Positions 1-4,770 of a DNA stretch of 5,531 nucleotides are shown here, piece after piece. The notes beneath the pieces were generated by a model that saw nothing but the letters and a program-made list of their open reading frames with translations, was not told the DNA's origin and did no database searches. The DNA comes from Lactobacillus sp. UBA5815 (GTDB lineage Bacteria > Bacillota > Bacilli > Lactobacillales > Lactobacillaceae), in assembly GCA_002417825.1 (NCBI GenBank), contig DICX01000030.1:1-5531 (forward strand). The letters are read 5' to 3'. The position numbers were made by a program, and so were the translations under genes. How positions within the stretch are numbered: position 1 is the stretch's first letter; each line of letters starts with the position of its first letter.

Positions 1-1548
1 CAATACGTTCAAGCACGTCGTGTTCGCGCTGAATCCGCCAAAACTGGAACCGTTGTTGGCACCTGCAGACGAGAAGGCGTAGAGAAACTCTGAAAAACCA
101 TGCGCACCGCTGTTGGTCAAACGGGTCAAAGTGCCTTTCATCATCGCCGGGACAGCGCTGGATGCCAGGATCGCTACAGGAGTCGCCAGACAGGCGATCA
201 CGGCCATCCGCATCTCGTATGGCCCGATTTTTTTGCCTAAGTATTCTGGTGTCCTGCCGACCATCAAACTGGCGATGAAGACGGTCAGCAAGATGAAACC
301 GAGCATTCCATAAAGCCCTGAACCGACGCCGCCGAAGACGACTTCGCTCAACTGCATGAACGCCATCGGCAAAAGGCCGCCCAAGGCGCTGAAACTGTCT
401 AGAGAAGCATTGGTCGCGCCAGAAGACGTTGCCGTCGTGATGATGCTCCAGACCGAAGAACCTGGAATTCCGATCCGCGTCTCTTTGCCTTCCATGGCAA
501 GATTCCCAACATGAGCTAACGGGGTGCCATGTTGTTCGGCAAAGCCTTCGACGACGACTGCGATGATGAACAAGATCGCCATCGCGGAGAAGATCGCCCA
601 GCCTTCTTTACGCTTTTTCAGCGTTTCGCCGAAACTGAAGCAAGCAGCCATCGGCAACAGGAGCATCGCGGTGGCTTCAATGAGGTTGGTCAGCGGTGTC
701 GGGTTTTCGTATGGATTCGCTGAGTTGGCACCTAAAACCCCGCCACCGTTCGTTCCGAGCTGTTTGATCGCGACTTGAGAAGCCTGCGGGAAGAGCGGCA
801 GGGTTTCTTTCGTCACGATCTTGGCGTCTTTGACGCGATGACCGTTCAGCGTGACCGTGTTCGTCTTGACGTTCACGGAAGCCCCATAGATCAGCTGATC
901 GTGATGATCTATGGCGACCGGTTCAACGAGTTGGGCTGTCTTGTAACCGTTCGTTGTTTGCGGGACGCCGCTAGCCATCAGCATGATCGAGATGACGAAG
1001 CTCATCGGCAGCAGCACGTACAAGAGGATTTTGGTCAAGTCGCGCCAAAAGTTGCCGATATGTTTGGCATCTGTCCGTTTCAAGCCTCTGATCACAGCGA
1101 ATAAGACGGCGAGTCCGACCGCTGCAGAAGCAAAGTTTTGCACCGTCAAACCCATGACTTGCGAGAAGTTGGACAGGGCTGATTCGCCAGAATAAGCCTG
1201 CCAGTTGGTGTTTGTCACGAAACTGACCGCGGTGTTGAACGCCAATGACCAAGAAAGGCCGGCAAAATGTTCAGGGTTGCCAGGCAAGATGTTTTGAAAC
1301 TTCAAGATCAAGAACAAAACGATGAAACTGACGAGAGAGAACATCAACACGTTTTTCAAATAATTTTTCCAGTCCATCTCTTTTTCAGAGAGATGCAGCC
1401 AGCGATAGACTCTTTTTTCGATTGGCTTGATGATCCGCGTCATGAAATTGTCGCGATCGTCGATGAGCCTGCTGAGGTATTTCCCGATCGGGATCGCTAA
1501 AAGGGCTGGAACGATGAGATAAGGTAAGTATTGTATCCAAATTGGCAT
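1..1548 (-). CDS. kdpA: Potassium-transporting ATPase, K+-binding/translocating subunit KdpA (C-terminus beyond the window)
   Basis: KdpA is the channel-like membrane subunit of the high-affinity KdpFABC potassium pump. It selects and passes K+ while KdpB hydrolyses ATP. The translation shows all four pore-loop signatures of the family: TNTNWQAYSGE (about 112-122), GTNGGGVLGANSANPYENPT (265-284), ATSSGATNASLDSFSALGG (373-391) and SSAGANNGSSFGGFSANT (493-510). Hydrophobic segments lie between them. The start is ATG at 1548, with AAAGGA about 9 nt upstream inside the end of kdpF; the kdpF stop lies 1 nt before it, which suggests translational coupling. Exactly 516 codons are visible. The family is usually about 557 residues, so roughly 40 C-terminal residues are missing, and kdpB and kdpC are expected beyond the left edge. 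The extracytoplasmic stretch at about 213-252 is longer than in the E. coli protein. I see no internal stop or frameshift. Family identity is near certain; the operon continuation is inferred. Confidence 0.98.
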   Translation of the reverse strand, partial: MPIWIQYLPYLIVPALLAIPIGKYLSRLIDDRDNFMTRIIKPIEKRVYRWLHLSEKEMDWKNYLKNVLMFSLVSFIVLFLILKFQNILPGNPEHFAGLSWSLAFNTAVSFVTNTNWQAYSGESALSNFSQVMGLTVQNFASAAVGLAVLFAVIRGLKRTDAKHIGNFWRDLTKILLYVLLPMSFVISIMLMASGVPQTTNGYKTAQLVEPVAIDHHDQLIYGASVNVKTNTVTLNGHRVKDAKIVTKETLPLFPQASQVAIKQLGTNGGGVLGANSANPYENPTPLTNLIEATAMLLLPMAACFSFGETLKKRKEGWAIFSAMAILFIIAVVVEGFAEQHGTPLAHVGNLAMEGKETRIGIPGSSVWSIITTATSSGATNASLDSFSALGGLLPMAFMQLSEVVFGGVGSGLYGMLGFILLTVFIASLMVGRTPEYLGKKIGPYEMRMAVIACLATPVAILASSAVPAMMKGTLTRLTNSGAHGFSEFLYAFSSAGANNGSSFGGFSANTTCLNVL

Positions 1549-1549
1549 G

Positions 1550-1630
1550 TCAGGATTTTCCTTTCACTAAGACATAAATCAAGTAAGCTAACAAAAAGAT
1601 CGTCAAGAGCGTTCCTAATATCAAAATCAT
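1550..1630 (-). CDS. kdpF: KdpF, small single-TM subunit of the Kdp potassium pump
   Basis: KdpF is a tiny lipid-facing peptide that stabilises the KdpABC complex. The 26-residue product is one transmembrane helix (about residues 2-21) ending in LAYLIYVLVKGKS. This matches the LGYLVYALI-type ending of known KdpF proteins, which are usually 25-30 residues long. Two starts are possible. An ATG at 1645 would give 31 residues but has no Shine-Dalgarno in front of it. The ATG at 1630 is preceded 4-13 nt upstream by GGAAGTGATC, which differs by one base from the ideal GGAGGTGATC, so 1630 is preferred. The stop TGA is followed by one base and then the kdpA ATG, the usual kdpF-kdpA arrangement. The position directly ahead of kdpA makes the call firm despite the small size. 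Confidence 0.92.
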   Translation of the reverse strand: MILILGTLLTIFLLAYLIYVLVKGKS

Positions 1631-1700
1631 TTTGATCACTTCCATTTTCAGATTCGACTTGGAAAAGGCTTGATTTGGAAAGCCTAAGCGAGACATCTTG

Positions 1701-1739
1701 TTTTCGTGATGACGATCAGGCTTTTCAACTTTTCGTGAT
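1701..1739. repeat. 10-bp direct repeat TTTTCGTGAT in the kdp leader
   Basis: TTTTCGTGAT occurs at 1701-1710 and again at 1730-1739, 29 bp apart, between the TTTACACC array and kdpF. The copies are exact. The function is unknown; it could be part of the kdp control region or a short chance duplication. Confidence 0.4.
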
Positions 1740-1755
1740 TCATGTTAATGGAAGG

Positions 1756-1807
1756 CGTGTTAAAACGGTGTAAAGGTTTCAGGATCGGTGTAAAGCTTGC
1801 GTTAAAA
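1756..1807 (-). promoter_or_regulatory. Operator-like direct-repeat array upstream of kdpF (possible KdpE sites)
   Basis: On the minus strand CTTTACACCG occurs twice (1786-1795 and 1766-1775), exactly 20 bp apart. Degenerate copies flank each one (TTTTAACGC at about 1799-1807, TTTTAACACG at about 1756-1765), so the units are spaced roughly 10 and 20 bp. OmpR-family response regulators bind direct repeats on one face of the helix, and the E. coli KdpE site contains TTTACACC. That this is the response-regulator operator of kdp is inferred. No kdpDE genes are visible in the window. Confidence 0.5.
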
Positions 1808-1843
1808 TTTTGATTTCATGGCTCGAAAGCTCGTCAAAACTGA

Positions 1844-1871
1844 AAAAAACGTCCACTGAGGGACGTTTTTT
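1844..1871. terminator. Bidirectional intrinsic terminator with no adjacent gene end
   Basis: An 11-bp perfect stem (AAAAAACGTCC at 1844-1854 with GGACGTTTTTT at 1861-1871) closes a 6-nt loop. It gives six Ts on the plus strand and seven on the minus strand. The structure is textbook, yet it sits between two divergent genes, where no coding transcript should end. Confidence 0.8.
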
Positions 1872-1913
1872 GATGGCACCGGATAAAGATGTGCGTTTGT
1901 CGGAAGCTCGAAC

Positions 1914-1927
1914 ATGAAAATTTTCAT
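1914..1927. repeat. 14-bp perfect palindrome ATGAAAATTTTCAT
   Basis: This is a perfect palindrome. CATGAAAA recurs 27 bp further on (1940-1947) inside a small hairpin, TGTTTT-atcatg-AAAACA. It could be a repressor site, or simply the A/T symmetry common in such spacers. No regulator is assigned. Confidence 0.35.
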
Positions 1928-1971
1928 AGGCTGTTTTATCATGAAAACAAGCAGTTCGAAAAGTCAGAAAA

Positions 1972-1999
1972 GCGATGCGACAGACGCCGCGTTTTTTTT
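1972..1999 (+). terminator. Possible rho-independent terminator upstream of the MFS permease
   Basis: GCG-AT-GCG (1972-1979) can pair with CGCCGC (1985-1990) around the loop ACAGA, with a 2-nt bulge. It is followed by G and eight Ts (1992-1999). The stem is short but G+C-rich and the T-run is strong. It would insulate the permease promoter from plus-strand read-through. Confidence 0.4.
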
Positions 2000-2043
2000 G
2001 ACTCAGGATTGGCTAGGTCAGCAAAGCGGCTGATCAAAAACGT

Positions 2044-2110
2044 GGATTTGGCATGATAATGCTTTTTTTAAAAAAATCGGCTTTGATTCAAGCACGGCCG
2101 TGCCAAATCC
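2044..2110 (+). promoter_or_regulatory. Inverted repeat framing the probable MFS promoter
   Basis: GGATTTGGCA (2044-2053) and TGCCAAATCC (2101-2110) form a perfect 10-bp inverted repeat 47 bp apart. Between them are a -10-like GATAAT (2055-2060) inside the dyad GCAT-GATA-ATGC, the tract T7A7 (2063-2076), and the 12-bp palindrome GCACGGCCGTGC (2092-2103). Two alternative promoters can be drawn: GATAAT with a weak -35, or TTGGCA at 2048 with TAAAAA at 2069 and a 15-bp spacer. The symmetry suggests a repressor or activator site controlling the permease; no regulator gene is present here. Confidence 0.4.
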
Positions 2111-2129
2111 AGCAAAACAGGAGGTTACC

Positions 2130-3316
2130 ATGGAAGAGAAAAACACATTGTCACCTAAAACGGTGCTCATGATGGCCTTCACGACGGGTGTCGTCGTCGC
2201 CAACTTGAACTTCATTCAGCCGATCGAAGGGTTGATTGCCAACGACTTCAACATCTCGAAAGCATCAGTCGGCGTTTTGGCCATGCTGACGCAATTGGGT
2301 TATGCGTTTGGGCTGCTCTGCTCATCGTCCCGTTGGGGGATATCTTCGATCGCTACAAGCTGATCCAGTTCATGATGGTGATGTCGATCGTTGCGATGCT
2401 GTTAGCCTTCTTGTCGCCCAACGCTGGCATGTTCGCGGTTGCGGCGGCTCTGATCGGCATCACGTCGGTTGCCCCGCAGCTCATCATCCCGTATGCGGGC
2501 TTTTTGGCCCCAGCATTGCAGCGTGGTCGAGTGTTAGGAACCGTGCTCAGTGGACTTTTGACAGGAATCTTGCTGTCTCGGTCTTTCAGCGGACTGCTCG
2601 GCAGCATCATGCCTTGGCAACAGATCTACTTGATCGCCGCGATCATCGATGCGATCTTGCTGATCGTCGTGCACCGTGATCTGCCGAGAGATCCGCGTGG
2701 TCATCGGTATTTGAACTATTTCAGCGTCATTCGGTCGCTGCCAAGATTGCTCGTGACACAAAAACCTTTGCAAGGGGCAGCACTGAACGGCTTTTGTATG
2801 TTCGGCGTCTCCAACGTGATGTGGTCGACGTTAGCGTTTTATCTGGCTTCGCAATATCATTATGGCAGCAGTGTCGCAGGGTTATTGGGGTTGCTGGGGA
2901 TCGCCGGTGTCTTGGCGGCGCCTTATATCGGGGACATGGTCGATCATCGGTCGCCGCGCTTGACGATCGGGCTGTCGATCGGTTTTTCGTCAGTCGCATT
3001 CTTGATTTTCTGGCTGATCGGTCATTGGCTGTTCGGACTGATCATCGGGATCATCCTGCTCGACCTTGGGACACAGTTCAGTCAAGTCTCGAATCAAGCG
3101 ATTGTACAATCTTTGAGCCGGGAACTGAGCAGTCGGAACAATTCCGTCTTCATGTTCGGCTACTTCATGGGTGGCTCGATCGGAACGCTATCTGCGACTT
3201 GGGCTTGGAGTCGTGCCGGTTGGACGGGTGTCTGCCTGGTCGCCTTGGCTTTTTTGGTCGTGTCGCTGTTGGGCTCGCTGATCTTGAAAGCTCCGAAGGC
3301 ACTGAACGTTGATTGA
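2130..3316 (+). pseudogene. MFS permease (DHA1-like drug:H+ antiporter type), split by a frameshift
   Basis: The intact protein would be a 12-TM proton-coupled exporter of about 394 residues in the cell membrane; the substrate is unknown. The start ATG at 2130 has AGGAGG 5 nt upstream, so the GTG at 2100 is not preferred. The first frame (2130 to about 2315, 62 residues) covers TM1 and TM2. It then runs into a wrong frame and stops near 2363. The second frame carries the rest to TGA at 3316, including motif A as GDIFDRYK between TM2 and TM3 and its half-repeat GDMVDHRSPR between TM8 and TM9. The break lies in GGGCTGCTCTGCTC (2310-2323). Removing one CT gives GYAFGLLLIVPLGD, the usual spacing in this family, so a 2-bp CT duplication is the likeliest lesion. 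A 1-bp deletion, a 5-bp duplication or a sequencing error remain possible. There is no slippery heptamer, so programmed frameshifting is unlikely. The rest of the frame is undamaged, so the lesion looks recent. Confidence 0.88.
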
Positions 3317-3349
3317 ACGGTTCACGTGATGATAAAATTTAGATATAAA

Positions 3350-3393
3350 AAAACCTTCAGTTGGATTTTGGTCCAATCTGGGGGTTTTGTTTT
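3350..3393 (+). terminator. Intrinsic terminator of the MFS gene
   Basis: AAAACCTTCAG-TTGGA pairs with TCCAA-(bulged T)-CTGGGGGTTTT around the loop TTTTGG. This gives a long stem with two G-T wobbles, followed by GTTTT. It begins 34 nt after the permease stop codon and marks the end of the G+C-richer block. Confidence 0.88.
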
Positions 3394-3444
3394 GCTTGCA
3401 ATATTATTAAAATATTTTTCCCTAATCATATTCTTAAAAACTTA

Positions 3445-3473
3445 TTGTAAATACTATGTAATCATTTTATAAT
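3445..3473 (+). promoter_or_regulatory. Sigma-A-type promoter of the AT-rich orphan region
   Basis: TTGTAA (3445-3450), a 17-bp spacer and a perfect TATAAT (3468-3473) predict transcription starting near 3480. It faces the small ORF at 3518 and the 124-aa membrane protein. If the latter begins at 3639 it would have a leader of about 160 nt. Confidence 0.65.
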
Positions 3474-3517
3474 ATGTGTGACAAGATTAACACTTTATTT
3501 GGAAATAAGTGAAAATC

Positions 3518-3655
3518 ATGAATAATTTAATTAAATGGATGTGTTCAAATTGGCAAAGCAGCTTGGTAAGTTTCAATAACTTACACAGGCATTCAAAAAT
3601 CTGCCAAGATATAAATTGGGGGTTGCAAGATTCAGAACATGTATACTATGACTAA
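3518..3655 (+). CDS. Possible 45-residue peptide of unknown function
   Basis: An ATG at 3518 opens a 45-codon frame, MNNLIKWMCSNWQSS... ending ...EHVYYD, with stop TAA at 3653-3655. It lies 38 nt after the predicted transcription start. Its 3' end overlaps the start of the 124-aa ORF by 17 nt, so the two could be translationally coupled. It has two cysteines (residues 9 and 29), three tryptophans, no obvious signal peptide and no transmembrane segment. The ribosome-binding site is weak (GTGA 5 nt upstream, GGAAA further away). I do not recognise a family. It may be a real small protein or leader peptide, or a chance frame across the structured leader; the latter is at least as likely. Confidence 0.25.
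   Translation: MNNLIKWMCSNWQSSLVSFNNLHRHSKICQDINWGLQDSEHVYYD
3566..3584 (+). other. Leader hairpin between the promoter and the 124-aa membrane protein
   Basis: GTAAGTT-tcaat-AACTTAC is a perfect 7-bp stem with a 5-nt loop. An outer pair, TTGGCA (3550-3555) with TGCCAA (3602-3607), could close a larger stem. There is no T-run after it, so it is not a simple terminator. It may shape the transcript leader or be a binding site; the function is unknown. Confidence 0.4.
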
Positions 3656-4013
3656 TGCGTATATTATAATTGATGCGTATATTACTGATAGCAAATTTCT
3701 AGCACTAAGTGCGGCAGTAATTGTTTCAGCTGATGCCCTTGTCATATTTCATGATATTATACAGAAAAATAACCATGGTAAATTACCAATTTACTATATT
3801 AAAAGAGCAAATCCAATTGGCAGAATATGCTTATATATACCTTTTATTTTGCTGATTATGAAAATAATATTCCCCATAACTAAAGGAGACCCATATACTG
3901 ACCGAATATATAGCCTATCAGCTTTATTTCCTATAGTAGCTATACTAACTGGGGTGATTGAATTATTACTTGTACATATAGTAAAAAACAAGCAGTCTAA
4001 GAATATACGGTGA
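3639..4013 (+). CDS. Small three-TM membrane protein of unknown function
   Basis: A 124-residue product with three predicted transmembrane segments at about 19-41, 60-80 and 91-115. They are joined by a basic loop (HGKLPIYYIKR) and a charged loop (TKGDPYTDR), and the protein ends in a lysine-rich tail. No family motif is recognised. Its codons are strongly A/T-ending, unlike the kdp and MFS genes, which points to horizontal acquisition. The start is uncertain: ATG at 3639 and ATG at 3648 both lack a good Shine-Dalgarno (only GGGGG 16 nt before the first), and an in-frame stop at 3612-3614 limits upstream extension. It follows the strong promoter at 3445-3473, and no terminator follows before the type I TA unit. 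Small membrane proteins of this shape include immunity proteins and phage-derived proteins, but nothing here identifies it as either. Confidence 0.6.
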   Translation: MYTMTNAYIIIDAYITDSKFLALSAAVIVSADALVIFHDIIQKNNHGKLPIYYIKRANPIGRICLYIPFILLIMKIIFPITKGDPYTDRIYSLSALFPIVAILTGVIELLLVHIVKNKQSKNIR

Positions 4014-4051
4014 ACGTGTTTGCACAAGCTAAAAAAGACCATGGTCACGTT
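4013..4051. repeat. Nested inverted repeats after the 124-aa ORF
   Basis: The 10-bp palindrome GACCATGGTC (4037-4046) lies within a wider inverted repeat, AACGTG (4013-4018) and CACGTT (4046-4051). There is no T-run, so this is not a standard terminator. It marks the junction between the orphan gene and type I TA copy 1. Confidence 0.35.
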
Positions 4052-4077
4052 TATGGCTAATAAAGTAAAAGTCTAAT
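4050..4077 (+). promoter_or_regulatory. Weak candidate promoter of antitoxin RNA copy 1
   Basis: TCTAAT (4072-4077) matches five of six bases of the -10 consensus. TTTATG (4050-4055) is a poor -35 at 16 bp. The predicted start is near 4084, just before the first antitoxin hairpin. It is clearly weaker than the equivalent element of copy 2 and is not aligned with it. Confidence 0.35.
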
Positions 4078-4084
4078 AGATAAA

Positions 4085-4110
4085 GGAAGCCTTGCGCTAA
4101 CAAGACTTCC
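4085..4110 (-). terminator. Probable terminator of toxin mRNA copy 1
   Basis: Read on the minus strand the antitoxin SL1 becomes GGAAGTCTTG-ttagcg-CAAGGCTTCC, fully paired with one G-T wobble, followed by TTTATCTATT. It would end the toxin mRNA after a 3' UTR that is complementary to the whole antitoxin. The T-run is weaker than in copy 2. Confidence 0.5.
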
Positions 4111-4158
4111 CATGTAAGCTGCTTCAAAGGCAGTGAAATTAGTTAATTAAACGATATT

Positions 4159-4200
4159 GTCGCTCTGTAACCGACCAAAGTTACGCAAGGCGGCTTTTTT
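4159..4200 (+). terminator. Terminator of antitoxin RNA copy 1
   Basis: GTCGC-TCT-GTAAC pairs with GTTAC-gc-AAGGCGGC around the loop CGACCAAA. There is a GC bulge and one C-A mismatch. Six Ts follow at 4195-4200, and the last two Ts fall in the toxin stop codon. Confidence 0.8.
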
Positions 4201-4288
4201 ATTTGTGGTGCTTGTCGATATAACTGAGCAGCACGATCAAAAACGTGCCAAACCGCAGCATCAACGAGAGTGTCTGGAAGATGCTCAT
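4199..4288 (-). CDS. Type I holin-like membrane toxin, copy 1
   Basis: A 29-residue peptide, MSIFQTLSLMLRFG... ending ...LLSYIDKHHK. One transmembrane helix spans about residues 4-23 and the tail is short and polar. This is the shape of the putative holin-like toxin family (TxpA/BsrG-related: an SxFxxLxLMLxFG start and a Y-I-D-K end), which acts by inserting into the host membrane when not repressed by its antisense RNA. The start at 4288 is shared with copy 2 and has GGAAGG 7 nt upstream. An in-frame ATG at 4324, with AGGTGA 5 nt upstream, would add 12 residues (MGTWHDLQEGLS) and give 41. That frame is not kept in copy 2, so the short form is preferred. It carries Arg12 within the helix where copy 2 has Leu. 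It is too short for routine gene callers, and its 3' UTR overlaps the antitoxin RNA. Confidence 0.85.
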   Translation of the reverse strand: MSIFQTLSLMLRFGTFLIVLLSYIDKHHK

Positions 4289-4347
4289 TGACAAACCTTC
4301 CTGAAGATCATGCCATGTTCCCATGGACCTCACCTGGTAAAAGACAG
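4289..4347 (-). promoter_or_regulatory. Toxin copy 1 5' leader with antitoxin-complementary site
   Basis: The leader contains AGGTGA followed after 5 nt by ATGGGAACATGG, then GGAAGG ahead of the toxin ATG. Its CATGGGAA (complement of 4318-4325) is perfectly complementary to TTCCCATG in the antitoxin RNA (4107-4114). The antitoxin could therefore block the strong upstream start codon, resembling the direct repeats of Fst par loci. Confidence 0.5.
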
Positions 4348-4407
4348 TCGCCGTCAATGAAACTCAGTTATCGAAAATTGCAAAAATTGTTTAAAAAATA
4401 AGACAAA

Positions 4408-4435
4408 AAAAGAGCTGATTAAGTTCAGCTCTTTT
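4408..4435. terminator. Bidirectional terminator between TA copy 1 and mazEF
   Basis: AAAAGAGCTGA (4408-4418) and TCAGCTCTTTT (4425-4435) form a perfect 11-bp stem with loop TTAAGT. The minus strand has seven Ts and the plus strand four. It insulates mazEF from plus-strand read-through and the toxin promoter region from opposing transcription. Confidence 0.82.
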
Positions 4436-4438
4436 AGT

Positions 4439-4468
4439 TTGTGACTTTGTACTTACGCAGTGTATACT
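4439..4468 (+). promoter_or_regulatory. Probable mazEF promoter
   Basis: TTGTGA (4439-4444), an 18-bp spacer and TATACT (4463-4468), with a predicted start near 4475. The -10 overlaps the GTATAC palindrome and nearby GTAC/GTAT repeats. These could serve as the autoregulatory site that MazE-MazF complexes normally bind; that role is inferred. Confidence 0.55.
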
Positions 4469-4490
4469 TGGTATCAAAGGAGATGACATT

Positions 4491-4769
4491 ATGGCTATCA
4501 TTAGAGATAAAAAATTTGTCGGAAAAGTGAAAGCAAGAAAAGCAGGAAACTCAATTGCTTTGACTGCTCCTAAAAAGGCTGGAGTATCTGTTGGAGATGT
4601 TTACAACCTTACAGTAGACAATGATAAACTCATCTATGAAAAGGCCAATACCAATCCTTGGACCAACGGAGAACTGGATGATGTTGATTTTGATGAAGAA
4701 CTGAGAATCGTTGGTACTCCTGACGAAAGATATGGTAAAGATATTGGTAGAGAGAAAGTAGATTGGTAA
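4491..4769 (+). CDS. mazE: MazE/PemI-type antitoxin (AbrB-fold)
   Basis: Antitoxin of a type II pair. It binds and inhibits the MazF ribonuclease and, alone or in complex, represses its own promoter. The 92-residue protein has an N-terminal swapped-hairpin (AbrB/MazE-like) DNA-binding domain at about 8-51, with the typical RKAGNSIALTAPKKAGVSVGD stretch split over residues 16-36. The acidic C-terminal tail (about 56-92: ELDDVDFDEELR...) is the part expected to wrap the toxin. The start ATG at 4491 has AAAGGAGATG close upstream, a strong site. The stop is 1 nt before the toxin ATG, so translation is coupled. Composition is A/T-richer than the kdp block. The symbol could equally be pemI; family confidence is high because of the partner gene. 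Confidence 0.9.
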   Translation: MAIIRDKKFVGKVKARKAGNSIALTAPKKAGVSVGDVYNLTVDNDKLIYEKANTNPWTNGELDDVDFDEELRIVGTPDERYGKDIGREKVDW

Positions 4770-4770
4770 T

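Larger units (their letters stand above)
1631..2129. other. Divergent intergenic region between kdpF and the MFS permease
   Basis: About 500 bp with no convincing gene. It must hold the kdp promoter (minus strand) and the permease promoter (plus strand). It contains the operator-like repeats, short direct repeats, terminator hairpins, palindromes and promoter-proximal inverted repeat listed separately. No tRNA, no ydaO-type c-di-AMP riboswitch motif and no conserved small ORF were recognised. A clear -10 hexamer for kdp could not be assigned, as would be expected for an activator-dependent promoter. Confidence 0.6.
4084..4200 (+). ncRNA. Antisense antitoxin RNA of type I TA copy 1
   Basis: Convergent with the toxin gene, this RNA would silence the holin-like toxin by pairing with its mRNA, as RatA does for TxpA. 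Three hairpins are visible. SL1 is GGAAG-c-CTTG with loop CGCTAA and CAAG-a-CTTCC (4085-4110). SL2 is CTGCTT-caa-AGGCAG, just downstream. SL3 is the 3' terminator at 4159-4200. GCCTTGCG at the 5' end can also pair with CGCAAGGC at the 3' end, an alternative closing stem. SL1 and SL2 loops and the SL3 loop CGACCAAA are identical in copy 2, where stem bases change together. TTCCCATG (4107-4114) also complements the toxin 5' leader. Ends are estimated from the candidate promoter and the T-run. The RNA's existence is inferred from structure and conservation. Confidence 0.72.
4083..4347. repeat. Direct repeat, copy 1 (type I TA unit)
   Basis: This segment is homologous to 5261-5531 in the same orientation, about 1.18 kb away. 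Similarity covers the antitoxin RNA, the toxin gene and the toxin 5' leader up to the shared AAAAGACAG. The linker at 4134-4157 is the most diverged part; loops and coding sequence are best kept. The two copies bracket the mazEF operon. Confidence 0.9.

Noticed and set aside
113..1500. Several plus- and minus-strand ORFs of 60-110 codons overlapping kdpA
   Set aside because: They are out-of-frame shadows of the long kdpA frame, whose translation carries all family signatures; none has a ribosome-binding site or recognisable content.
1646..1900. c-di-AMP (ydaO-type) riboswitch ahead of kdp
   Set aside because: Some Gram-positive potassium-uptake genes have it, but I could not find its conserved core motifs in the leader.
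1914..2033. 39-codon plus-strand ORF (MKIFIGCFIMKTSS...) with GGAAG 7 nt before its ATG
   Set aside because: It begins inside a perfect palindrome, runs through a terminator-like hairpin with eight Ts, and resembles no known small protein; more likely chance.
2300..2340. Programmed -1 ribosomal frameshift in the MFS gene
   Set aside because: No X-XXY-YYZ slippery heptamer and no clear downstream pseudoknot; MFS permeases are not known to use recoding. A mutation or sequencing error is simpler.
2302..3312. ORFs of 125 and 172 codons in other frames over the MFS gene
   Set aside because: Shadows of the permease frame; their content is low-hydrophobicity, Arg/Asp-rich sequence typical of out-of-frame translation.
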